Shown here piece by piece: positions 8,542-16,320 of a DNA stretch of 64,000 bases; position 1 is the first letter of the stretch, and each line of letters begins with the position of its first letter. The notes beneath the pieces were generated by a model. The model did no database searches. It was not told where the DNA came from and worked only from the letters and a program-made list of their open reading frames with translations. Position numbers and translations under genes: made by a program. Source of the DNA: Bifidobacterium apri (GTDB taxonomy: Bacteria > Actinomycetota > Actinomycetes > Actinomycetales > Bifidobacteriaceae); NCBI RefSeq assembly GCF_009299485.1, contig NZ_WBSO01000011.1, positions 1 to 64,000 on the forward strand, read 5' to 3'.

Positions 8542-10848
8542 ATGACAGCACTGACTTCGGTTTCCGGATTCCCGCGCATCGGCAGCAACCGAGAGCTCAA
8601 GAAAGTCATCGAGGGGTACTGGAAAGGCGCCAAGACGCTCGATGATGTGCGTACCACCGCCAAGCAGTTGCGGGCAGAGCACTGGAAGCTGCAGCAGGAA
8701 GCGGGCATCGACCTTATCCCAAGCAACGATTTCAGCTACTACGACCAGATGCTCGACACCGCAATCCTGCTCGGGGCCGTCCCGGCACGCTACCAGCGTC
8801 TCGGCTTCGACCAGCCTGAGGACACGCTGTTCGCCATCGGCCGCGGCTATCAAGGCGACAAAGGCGATGTGACCGCCCTGCCGATGAAGAAATGGTTCAC
8901 CACCAACTACCATTACATCGTTCCGGAGATTGAAAGCTCCACGCAAATTCACCTGGCCAGCACCAAACCGTTCGACGAGTTCAACGAAGCGAAAGCGTTG
9001 GGTATCATCACCAAGCCGGTGCTCATCGGCCCGTACACCTTCCTCAAACTCGCACGTGACCCGCAAGCCGAGGAACTCGAATTCGACCGCGGACTGATCA
9101 ACGATATCGCCTCCGTCTACGCGCAAGTGCTCGGCAAGTTCGGCGAACTGGGAGCCCAGTGGGTGCAATTCGACGAGCCGTACCTCGTGCTCGACAAGGA
9201 AGACGGGGACGTCGAACTGTTCAAGAGCCTGTACGCCAAGATCCTCCCCGCCCGCGGCGGCAAGGTCAAACTGCTGCTCAACACCTACTTCGGCCACATC
9301 GCCGACATCTACGAAACCGTCAACCTGCTCGGTTTCGACGGCATCGGGCTTGACCTGATCGAAGGCAAGGACGAAAACCTCGCCGCCGTAGACAAGTACG
9401 GTGTCGCCGACGGCACGACCATCTTCGCCGGCGTCGTCAACGGACGCAACATCTGGCGCAACGATTACGCCGTCAGCCTCGGCGTGATCGACGCGCTGCG
9501 CACCAAGACCGACAACATCGCCGTCTCCACCGCATGCTCCCTGCTCCACGTGCCGTTCAGCACCGAAGGGGAGACCGGCCTCGAGCCGCAGGTGCTCAAG
9601 CATTTCGCATTCGCCGTGGAAAAGCTCGGCGAACTGCACGATATCGCGGTGTTGGCTGACCAGGACGATACCGCACGCCGCGACGTCAAGGCACTCGCCG
9701 ACAACCAAGCGCTGTTCGACGGCACCCGCGTCACCCCGGACCAGGCTGTCGCCAAGCGTCTCGCCGCGCTGACCGCCGACGATTTCGTCCGCCAGCCCGC
9801 TCGCGCGGAACGCCAGAAGCTGCAGCGTGAGGCACTCGGCCTGCCGCTGCTGCCGACCACCACCATCGGCTCCTTCCCGCAAACCAAGGAAGTGCGCGCC
9901 GAACGCGCACGCCTGCGCAAGGGTGAAATCACCCGTGAACAGTACGACGAGTTCATCAAGCAGCAGATTGACGAATGCATCAAGCATCAGGAGCAGATCG
10001 GCCTCGACGTGCTCGTCCACGGCGAATTCGAACGCAACGACATGGTCGAATATTTCGGCCAGCATCTCAACGGCTTCCTGTTCACCAAGAACGCATGGGT
10101 GCAGTCCTATGGCACCCGTTGCGTGAAGCCTCCGATTGTGTGGGGCGACGTCTCCCGCGCCGAGCCGATTACCGTCGCATGGAGCGCCTACGCGCAGTCG
10201 CGCACCAAGCATGTCATGAAGGGCATGCTCACCGGCCCGGTGACCATCCTCAACTGGTCCTGGCCGCGTGAGGACGTCAGCCATGAACTGCAGACCCAGC
10301 AGCTTGCGCTCGCCATCCGCGATGAAGTACTCGACTTGGAGAAGGCCGGCATCAAGGTCATCCAGATTGATGAAGCCGCCCTGCGCGAGAAGCTGCCGCT
10401 GCGCAAGAGCGATTGGCACAAGAAGTACCTGGATTGGGCGATTCCTGCGTTCCGTCTCGTGCATTCCGCTGTGAAGCCCACCACGCAGATCCACACGCAT
10501 ATGTGCTATTCGGAGTTCAACGACATCATCCGCGATATCGACGCGATGGACGCGGACGTCATCTCCTTCGAGGCCTCCCGTGGCGATTTGGTCGTGCTTG
10601 ACGCGATCCATGACGCGAACTTCGAGACCGAGGCCGGCCCCGGCGTGTATGACATCCACTCGCCGCGCATCCCGAGCGAAGCGGAGATTGAGCATCGCAT
10701 CGACGAGATCCTCGCCAAGATGGACGTCAACAAGGTGTGGATCAATCCCGACTGCGGTCTGAAGACCCGTGGCAACGCGGAAACCTGGCCGAGCCTGGAG
10801 CATATGGTCGCCGCCGCCAAGGCGGTGCGCGCACGACTGGGGAAGTGA
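8542..10848 (+). CDS. metE: Cobalamin-independent methionine synthase
   Basis: A 768-residue protein that transfers the methyl group of 5-methyltetrahydropteroyltri-L-glutamate to homocysteine. Two (beta/alpha)8 barrels are present: the N-terminal half opens with [13 protein letters not shown], and the catalytic half starts near [12 protein letters not shown]. The zinc ligands are visible in HTHMCYSEF (near residues 652-660) and in PDCGLKTRG near residue 737. ATG 8542 is the usual family start. GGAGGACAG at 8531-8539 supplies the ribosome binding site. metF follows with a one-base gap, coupling methyl-folate supply to its use. Confidence 0.97.
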   Translation: MTALTSVSGFPRIGSNRELKKVIEGYWKGAKTLDDVRTTAKQLRAEHWKLQQEAGIDLIPSNDFSYYDQMLDTAILLGAVPARYQRLGFDQPEDTLFAIGRGYQGDKGDVTALPMKKWFTTNYHYIVPEIESSTQIHLASTKPFDEFNEAKALGIITKPVLIGPYTFLKLARDPQAEELEFDRGLINDIASVYAQVLGKFGELGAQWVQFDEPYLVLDKEDGDVELFKSLYAKILPARGGKVKLLLNTYFGHIADIYETVNLLGFDGIGLDLIEGKDENLAAVDKYGVADGTTIFAGVVNGRNIWRNDYAVSLGVIDALRTKTDNIAVSTACSLLHVPFSTEGETGLEPQVLKHFAFAVEKLGELHDIAVLADQDDTARRDVKALADNQALFDGTRVTPDQAVAKRLAALTADDFVRQPARAERQKLQREALGLPLLPTTTIGSFPQTKEVRAERARLRKGEITREQYDEFIKQQIDECIKHQEQIGLDVLVHGEFERNDMVEYFGQHLNGFLFTKNAWVQSYGTRCVKPPIVWGDVSRAEPITVAWSAYAQSRTKHVMKGMLTGPVTILNWSWPREDVSHELQTQQLALAIRDEVLDLEKAGIKVIQIDEAALREKLPLRKSDWHKKYLDWAIPAFRLVHSAVKPTTQIHTHMCYSEFNDIIRDIDAMDADVISFEASRGDLVVLDAIHDANFETEAGPGVYDIHSPRIPSEAEIEHRIDEILAKMDVNKVWINPDCGLKTRGNAETWPSLEHMVAAAKAVRARLGK

Positions 10849-10849
10849 C

Positions 10850-11719
10850 ATGCACCAGCCGATGTTCTCCATCGAGGTGTTCCCACCCAAACGCAACGCG
10901 CCGGTGGGAACCATCTACGACACGCTCGACGGGCTGCAAGGCCTCAACCCCGACTTCATTTCGGTGACCTACGGAACCGGCAAGTCGTCTGACCGGACAG
11001 CGACTGCGCGCATCGCGAACACCATCCGCAAGGAGTATGACATTCCTGCCGTCGCCCACCTGACCGCGCAGTACACCACGCGGGAGCAGGTCGACGAGGC
11101 ACTTGACATGTTCAGGCAAGCGGGGGTGTCCGCGGTGCTCGCGCTGCGCGGCGACCCGGTGCCCGATCGCGAACCCGCGGGGGCGTTCGAACATGCCAGC
11201 GATCTGGTCGCATACATTCGCGAGCATGACCCGGATATGACGATTTTCGGGGCATGCTACCCAGAGTGTCATCCGCAAGCGAGCGACCTTGACGAGGACA
11301 TACGCAATCTCAAAATCAAGGTTGACGCGGGCGCAAGCCACCTGATTTCCCAGTTGTTCTACGACAACGCGGACTTCTACCACTTCCTTGACAAGGCGCG
11401 TGCCGCAGGCATCGATGTGCCAATCGAGGCGGGTATCATGCCGGTGACCAATGCCAAGCAGATTAGGCGCATGGTGCGCATGTGCTCGTCACGTGTGCCG
11501 CTGCCCCTGGAATCCCTGCTTGACAAGTGGAGCGACGACCCGAAGACACTCAAACAGGCGGGTGTCATCTACGCGTCGAACCAGATTGCCGATCTTGTCG
11601 CCCACGGGGTTGACGGTGTTCACCTGTACTCGATGAACAAGCCCGCTATCACACGGCAGATATGGCACAACGTCGAGGATCTGTTCTCGCCCGCGCACAC
11701 GGGCACGGACTTCGCCTGA
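10850..11719 (+). CDS. metF: Methylenetetrahydrofolate reductase
   Basis: A 289-residue FAD-dependent TIM-barrel reductase producing 5-methyl-THF for MetE. The N-terminal FSIEVFPPKR contains the conserved catalytic Glu region. VTYGTGKSS, AHLTAQ, ALRGDPV and GASHLISQLFYDN are family segments. The ATG lies one base after the metE stop, so translation is coupled. A strong terminator follows. The gene has normal length and no disruption. Confidence 0.95.
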   Translation: MHQPMFSIEVFPPKRNAPVGTIYDTLDGLQGLNPDFISVTYGTGKSSDRTATARIANTIRKEYDIPAVAHLTAQYTTREQVDEALDMFRQAGVSAVLALRGDPVPDREPAGAFEHASDLVAYIREHDPDMTIFGACYPECHPQASDLDEDIRNLKIKVDAGASHLISQLFYDNADFYHFLDKARAAGIDVPIEAGIMPVTNAKQIRRMVRMCSSRVPLPLESLLDKWSDDPKTLKQAGVIYASNQIADLVAHGVDGVHLYSMNKPAITRQIWHNVEDLFSPAHTGTDFA

Positions 11720-11734
11720 GTAATCTATTGCAAC

Positions 11735-11785
11735 AAGCCGGCGGACGGTCGCATCATTCATGGTGCGTCGTCCGCCGGCTTTTTA
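11735..11785 (+). terminator. Rho-independent terminator of metEF
   Basis: AAGCCGGCGGACG at 11735-11747 pairs with CGTCCGCCGGCTT at 11768-11780, followed by a T-run (11780-11784). It begins 15 bases after the metF stop. Confidence 0.92.
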
Positions 11786-12051
11786 TGTGGCGTGCGGGGG
11801 TTGCGTGTGAGTGTTGCGGCTGTTATCATCCCGGGTGGTCTCTTGTCTCTGCCTCCGTGCGCGGCATCAGACCGAAGCGTGAGACTCTCGCCGTCGTTAT
11901 CCTCACCTTCCTTGTATCCTTCTGACGAGATGTCCGCTACTCCTGCCTAGGGGCGGAATAGCGGTTCAGCATCTGCCTTGTCTGTCGGCGTATTTTTGTT
12001 CTGCAGCACAGACGGTCTCGATCAACACTATGAGAAAAACGTGGGAAGGAC
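11786..12051. other. Left junction of the accessory island
   Basis: No gene supported in these 266 bases. This is the transition from the metEF operon to foreign-looking DNA. The 10-mer GGGTTGCGTG at 11798-11807 recurs at 22139-22148 near the right edge of the island, which might mark an insertion repeat but is short enough to be chance. Confidence 0.35.
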
Positions 12052-12258
12052 ATGGGCTTCGCATTGCCACATGCATACGAGCGTGCATCTGCCAAGGTCG
12101 TCGAGGAGCCAGATGCTTTTCACAAGCCGGAACCCGAGGATGACGAAACGGTGTACTATCAGCGGTCTGGAAACAACTTCGCCGTCGTATCCGCCCACGG
12201 GTGCATTCATGCGTACTTCCTTCCCGATGATGGCATCGACTATTTCAATCGGCAGTAG
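12052..12258 (+). CDS. Small hypothetical protein
   Basis: A 68-residue acidic reading frame with a good ribosome binding site (GGAAGG, three bases before the ATG). The C-terminal half contains the stretch YYQRSGNNFAVVSAHG followed by an aromatic DDGIDYF end. I do not recognise a family. It lies at the left edge of the island, converging on the ApeA-like gene. It could be a genuine small gene, or the surviving end of a larger gene removed when the island formed. Confidence 0.4.
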   Translation: MGFALPHAYERASAKVVEEPDAFHKPEPEDDETVYYQRSGNNFAVVSAHGCIHAYFLPDDGIDYFNRQ

Positions 12259-12355
12259 TTGAGAGGCGCAATGTCATCGCTGTCGGCTGGCGCCAGTGGT
12301 ACACAATACTGGTTACTCGCACGGGGGGCTGAGGTTCTTAATGACAGAGCAATAT

Positions 12356-13807
12356 TTAGCGGCTGGTACCGTCTTCTTGAAGCGGGTACATCTTTCTTGC
12401 AAGATGTATTTCCGCTTCACAAAAATGGGTCGTCTGGAACTGTTTGAGAACGGTGGCTGTATCCAGCCCAAGTTGCGTCATTATTGCTCCGTAGCAGAGC
12501 ACTTTAATAGCCATCGTAAGAGAATAGAGCTCTCTGTCAGACAGTGTCTTTGATTTATTATCGAGAGCGGATGTCTGGTGTATATAGGCGTTTCGATTGC
12601 GGCGCAAATCTTGCAGGAATCGCTTGTTGTCTGGGGTCACATAATCCGAGAAAGCGCCGAGCTTCTGCATCAAGGCGCTAGCGTAGTAACTGGCCGGAGG
12701 TATGTTATTCAACTTTCCGAGGACCCATTTAGCGTCTTCCTGATTATCGAGGCACGTATTAAGCTGTTTTCGAATCTTCTTGTATCTGGCTCTATCCATG
12801 TCTTTGGACGTCTCCCCAACCCGAGAGATTGCTTCGAAAGCTCCTGCGACTGTAGTAAACATTGGGTCGAGCAGGCTAATTCCTTTGCCACTCTGTACGC
12901 CGATCAGTATTGTCGCGGCGCGTTTTGCATCTTCATCTAGGTTTAGCCAGTGCTTGAAGATGTCCGGCAGCTCTTTGGAGACGAAGGTGTACGGCAGAGG
13001 CATGCGGTCGAGTTGGCGATCGCTGGGCTCCTCTTCCCCTTCAATAAGGGGGAGGAAACAACTGGCGTTATGCCCGTCGGCAGTCTGTATCTTGATTTCG
13101 TCTATAGAGCACCTAAACCCCATGCAGAAAGTGAGCATCTTCCACATTGGATAGACCCATTTGTCCATGGTGTTGTCTAACGGCATTGGGTTATTCATTG
13201 TAAAACGAAGGTTGACATCCTCTCTGATGTTGAACTCTTGCTGGTGGGGATGGTTCCTCATCGTTATTACGGGATGAAGCATGATTGTCATATCGTCATC
13301 ACCGAATAGCGGCAGATCTTCGCAGTTCTCACTGCTCCAGATTGCGGATGTGTCTATCCATTTCCGTGCCTGATATCTCGACTCAACTTCGCCAAAGTGT
13401 TTCCCCACCCATCTCCAGAGTCCGGAGATCTTGAGGGTAAGGCTCCTAATGACAGGGTTTGGCTGTACAAATGCAGTATTGCAGACTATTGCAGAGGTCG
13501 CACGCAAGTTTTCGTATTTGGTTCCGGGAATTGAAAATCCCGGCCCCGGAGTAGAGAGATCGATGAGTGTGATTCGCTCCCCTGTCTGGCAGAAGCCGAA
13601 GGCTGCTGGTGCTTCTATCGGGGCCGAGCCGTAGATGATCGCGCCGTTGACGGGCTCCCTGTCAAGGAGGCATCCTATGGGAATGTCGAGTTCTACGCTT
13701 TTTCCAGTGAAGGATGCATCTCCTTGAACCCCTTCGCTTGTGAAATCAGCATTGCTGTTCAGCGCCCATGACGCCGTAGGAAATTTTCTGCTCTTCAAAA
13801 TGTTCAA
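12356..13807 (-). CDS. apeA: ApeA-like HEPN-domain anti-phage protein
   Basis: A 483-residue protein. The first ~270 residues are a beta-rich region with no catalytic motif I can name, resembling the ApeA N-terminal domain layout. The C-terminal part is helical and contains RNAYIH, matching the HEPN ribonuclease signature R-N-x-x-x-H (R405, N406, H410), in the context LRRNRNAYIHQT. ApeA proteins are single-gene abortive-infection systems whose HEPN domain cleaves RNA, shown for E. coli ApeA to be tRNA. The TTG start at 13807 has only a GGGGGTG-like ribosome binding site very close to it, so the exact start is uncertain. AT-rich coding sequence contrasts with neighbours. The family call rests on architecture plus the motif; another HEPN family is possible. 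Confidence 0.68.
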   Translation of the reverse strand: MNILKSRKFPTASWALNSNADFTSEGVQGDASFTGKSVELDIPIGCLLDREPVNGAIIYGSAPIEAPAAFGFCQTGERITLIDLSTPGPGFSIPGTKYENLRATSAIVCNTAFVQPNPVIRSLTLKISGLWRWVGKHFGEVESRYQARKWIDTSAIWSSENCEDLPLFGDDDMTIMLHPVITMRNHPHQQEFNIREDVNLRFTMNNPMPLDNTMDKWVYPMWKMLTFCMGFRCSIDEIKIQTADGHNASCFLPLIEGEEEPSDRQLDRMPLPYTFVSKELPDIFKHWLNLDEDAKRAATILIGVQSGKGISLLDPMFTTVAGAFEAISRVGETSKDMDRARYKKIRKQLNTCLDNQEDAKWVLGKLNNIPPASYYASALMQKLGAFSDYVTPDNKRFLQDLRRNRNAYIHQTSALDNKSKTLSDRELYSLTMAIKVLCYGAIMTQLGLDTATVLKQFQTTHFCEAEIHLARKMYPLQEDGTSR

Positions 13808-13848
13808 GCACCCCCAGCAAGTTATGTTCTGTGTTGCGTCGATGATAG

Positions 13849-13878
13849 AACTATAGTTGTATTCAACTTGTATTCAAG
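13849..13878. promoter_or_regulatory. Shared divergent promoter between apeA-like gene and defence operon
   Basis: The palindrome AACTATAGTT (13849-13858) provides a TATAGT -10 element on both strands. On the minus strand TTGAAT (complement of 13872-13877) lies 16 bases from TATAGT, a good promoter for the ApeA-like gene. On the plus strand TATAGT at 13852-13857 precedes the operon, but the -35 is weak. The word TTGTATTCAA occurs twice, at 13857-13866 and 13868-13877, exactly 11 bases apart, which suggests an operator contacted on one helix face. Confidence 0.5.
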
Positions 13879-13899
13879 CATATGAGGAAGATGCATCAG

Positions 13900-14103
13900 G
13901 TGAAGTACTCGAAACTTGTCCACAGCGGAGCAACCCAGACCGAGCTCCGGGAACAGCTCGTCGGGGGAGACGCGACCACCATCACCATGTGCGATCCGAA
14001 GAACATCAAGGAGACGGAATCCGATGCCGTGCGGTTCCGGGGCATGGGCTTCTCCGTTTTCATGCGCTCTTGCACAATCAGCGAGTCGTCGGGACAGGAG
14101 TAG
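13900..14103 (+). CDS. Small protein of unknown function, first gene of the defence operon
   Basis: A 67-residue protein if read from GTG 13900, which has GAGGAAG at 13884-13890 nine bases upstream. ATG starts at 13882 and 13891 are alternatives with no suitable ribosome binding site. Codon third positions are G/C rich as in the next gene, which supports real coding. Visible features are a polar N-terminus with GATQTELREQL, the DPKNIKETESDAV segment, and a C-terminal GMGFSVFMRSC. I recognise no family. It ends two bases before the next ATG, so it belongs to the operon. A small regulator or accessory factor would fit the position, but this is conjecture. Confidence 0.6.
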   Translation: MKYSKLVHSGATQTELREQLVGGDATTITMCDPKNIKETESDAVRFRGMGFSVFMRSCTISESSGQE

Positions 14104-14105
14104 CC

Positions 14106-14804
14106 ATGGCGGGGCAGGTCAAGTCACGAAAGCGTGTCCAGGAGCACGGAGAGGTCTTCACCAACGAGCGTGAAGTCAACGCGATGCTCGACATGGTGAA
14201 GCAGGAGACCGAGCGCATTGACTCGCGTTTCCTCGAGCCCGCATGCGGCGACGGCAACTTCCTCGTGGAGGTGTTGCGCCGCAAGCTTGACGTTGTGGAC
14301 AAGCGCTATCGCAAGTCCCAGCACGAATGGGAGAAGTATGCGTTCGTGGCCATCGGCAGCATATACGGAGTTGAGCTGCTGCACGACAACGTCGAGGCGT
14401 GCCGTAGTCGGCTCTACGACATGGTCGAGGAACGATATAGACGCGTTGCGGAGGAAAGCCCGAACCCCGCTTTCTTCGGCGCGGCGCGCTTTGTGCTTGG
14501 GAGAAACATCCTCGATGGTAATGCACTGAGCCTCAAGGCAGTCGATGAGTATGGAAACGACACCGATGAGCCGATCATCTTTTCGGAGTGGTCCATCGTC
14601 ATGGGTGACAAGGTGAAGCGGCGTGACTTCCGACTCGACGAGATGCTCGAGGGCAGCGCCGATGAGCCACAGATTCCGTTGTTTGGTTCAAACGGCACGC
14701 CCGCAAGTGAGTGGGAGCTCGACCAAGAGACTGGCTCGCTGATACCAAAACCCATACGCGAATACACGCCAACCAGCTTCTACGAGGTGATGAACGTTGA
14801 GTAG
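14106..14804 (+). CDS. Methyltransferase-like protein (motif I only)
   Basis: A 232-residue protein. The N-terminus EHGEVFTNEREVNAML is the typical entry to an N6-adenine DNA methyltransferase, followed by SAM-binding motif I FLEPACGDGNF at residues 42-52. No DPPY/NPPY catalytic motif IV is visible. The protein continues through a charged helical region and ends at TSFYEVMNVE. It may be a partner subunit of the next protein, a decayed methyltransferase, or a regulatory SAM-binding module. The ATG lies two bases after the previous stop, and the end overlaps the next gene by eight bases. Codon choice strongly favours GAG and CTC, unlike the flanking chromosome. Confidence 0.7.
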   Translation: MAGQVKSRKRVQEHGEVFTNEREVNAMLDMVKQETERIDSRFLEPACGDGNFLVEVLRRKLDVVDKRYRKSQHEWEKYAFVAIGSIYGVELLHDNVEACRSRLYDMVEERYRRVAEESPNPAFFGAARFVLGRNILDGNALSLKAVDEYGNDTDEPIIFSEWSIVMGDKVKRRDFRLDEMLEGSADEPQIPLFGSNGTPASEWELDQETGSLIPKPIREYTPTSFYEVMNVE

Positions 14805-16320
14805 TCTCTTTGAGACGACTTACAACCCGGATGTGCTGAGTTGCATCGCAAATCTGAGCAACGACGAGGTGTTCACCCCGCCTGAACTCGCTAACAAGAT
14901 GCTCGATCTCTTGCCGCAAGAAATCTGGAGTGACCCGAATGCGACGTTTCTGGATCCCGCATGCAAGTCTGGTGTTTTCCTGCGTGAGATTGCCAAGCGA
15001 CTTATACATGGGCTCGAGAGCGAGTACCCAGACCTTCAGGAACGGTTGGAGCACATCTATAAGAAGCAGATATTCGGCATCGCCATCACCGAGCTCACGA
15101 GCCTGCTCTCGAGGCGAAGTCTGTACTGCTCCAAATATCCGAACAGCAGGTACTCAGTCGTACACTTCGACAACGCCGAGGGCAACGTCCGCTTCAAGAA
15201 CATCAAACACACTTGGAGAGACGGGCGTTGTATATACTGTGGGGCCTCGAAGAAGGCTTACGACCGCGACGATGACCTAGAGCAATACGCCTATGAATTC
15301 ATTCATATTGACAATCCCGCAAAGGTTCTAGACATGAAGTTTGATGTAATTATTGGCAATCCGCCATACCAACTCAGTGACGGAGGACAAAAAGCAAGCG
15401 CTACTCCTTTATACGATAAATTTGTCGAGCAAGCGAAAAAACTTAACCCTCGCTTCATGTCTTTTATTATTCCGGCGCGCTGGTTCGATGGGGGGCGTGG
15501 GCTTGATTCATTCCGCAAGGAAATGTTGAATGACAGGCGCATAAGACGTCTCGTCGATTATCCCAACTCTGCTGACTGCTTCCCTGGCGTTGATATTGCT
15601 GGTGGCGTCTGCTATTTCCTCTGGCAGCGCGATTACAGAGGCGACTGTGAAGTGACTACCTCAGTGAATGGGAAAACCGATACTTATATGAGGGATCTCG
15701 GTGAATATCCTACATTTATCAGGAGCTCGAAGGCACTTCGCATCATAAAAAAAGTTGAGCAGCTCAATGAGCCAACAATGGATACGATTGTATCCTCACA
15801 GAAGCCCTACGGGCTGAGAACCTTCGTTCGTCCGGAGAAGTCTGGCGACCTGATTCTTCGTTGGAATGGCGGAGAAGGCAAGTTTCCGCGGGAAAAGGTT
15901 ACCTCCGGAGTGGGTTGGATTGATAAATGGAAGGTGTTCACTTCGTATCTAACTCATGACCATGCGGGTCAAACAGATTCAGAGGGCAAACGTCGAATCA
16001 TATCTGTTCTTGAAGTTGCTCAGCCTGGCAAAGTCTGTACAGAGACTTATCTTTCCATCGGAGCCTACGATACTGAGACTGAAGCGCGAAACTTAGATGC
16101 CTATATCCGAACAAAGTTTGTTCGTTTTCTTATTCTTCAGGTTACTTCGACTCAGCACCTGTCCAAAGCGAATTTCAAATTCGTACCAATACAAGATTTC
16201 TCTCAAGCATGGTCTGACGAGCGTCTGTATTCAAAGTACGGACTTACTCAAGATGAAATAGATTATATAGATTCAAAGATTAAGCCGATGCCCCAGGCTG
16301 GTGATCCAGATGCCAACTAA
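14797..16320 (+). CDS. Eco57I-type adenine-specific DNA methyltransferase
   Basis: A 507-residue N6-adenine methyltransferase. It opens with EVFTPPELANKMLDLLP, then SAM-binding motif I FLDPACKSGVF (residues 51-61), a CIYCG Cys pair (C145, C148), and catalytic motif IV NPPYQ (N188-Y191) after DVIIGNP. A VDIAGGVCYFLW segment follows. The last ~250 residues should contain target recognition. The TTG start is supported by GAGGTGA at 14784-14790 and lies inside the preceding gene. Base composition falls sharply near 15,290: codons before are GC-rich with GAG/CTC, those after are much more AT-rich. That suggests exchange of the catalytic/recognition half. With the next gene it resembles the modification part of a helicase-containing restriction system. 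Confidence 0.85.
   Translation: MSSLFETTYNPDVLSCIANLSNDEVFTPPELANKMLDLLPQEIWSDPNATFLDPACKSGVFLREIAKRLIHGLESEYPDLQERLEHIYKKQIFGIAITELTSLLSRRSLYCSKYPNSRYSVVHFDNAEGNVRFKNIKHTWRDGRCIYCGASKKAYDRDDDLEQYAYEFIHIDNPAKVLDMKFDVIIGNPPYQLSDGGQKASATPLYDKFVEQAKKLNPRFMSFIIPARWFDGGRGLDSFRKEMLNDRRIRRLVDYPNSADCFPGVDIAGGVCYFLWQRDYRGDCEVTTSVNGKTDTYMRDLGEYPTFIRSSKALRIIKKVEQLNEPTMDTIVSSQKPYGLRTFVRPEKSGDLILRWNGGEGKFPREKVTSGVGWIDKWKVFTSYLTHDHAGQTDSEGKRRIISVLEVAQPGKVCTETYLSIGAYDTETEARNLDAYIRTKFVRFLILQVTSTQHLSKANFKFVPIQDFSQAWSDERLYSKYGLTQDEIDYIDSKIKPMPQAGDPDAN

Noticed and set aside
8440..10914. An 824-codon open frame on the minus strand opposite metE
   Set aside because: Same cause: an antisense shadow of a GC-biased gene. 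MetE motifs on the other strand are intact.
13857..14105. Longer start for the motif-I methyltransferase-like protein (at 13857)
   Set aside because: The extension is an out-of-frame reading of the upstream small gene, rich in His/Arg; ATG 14106 fits the methyltransferase N-terminus.
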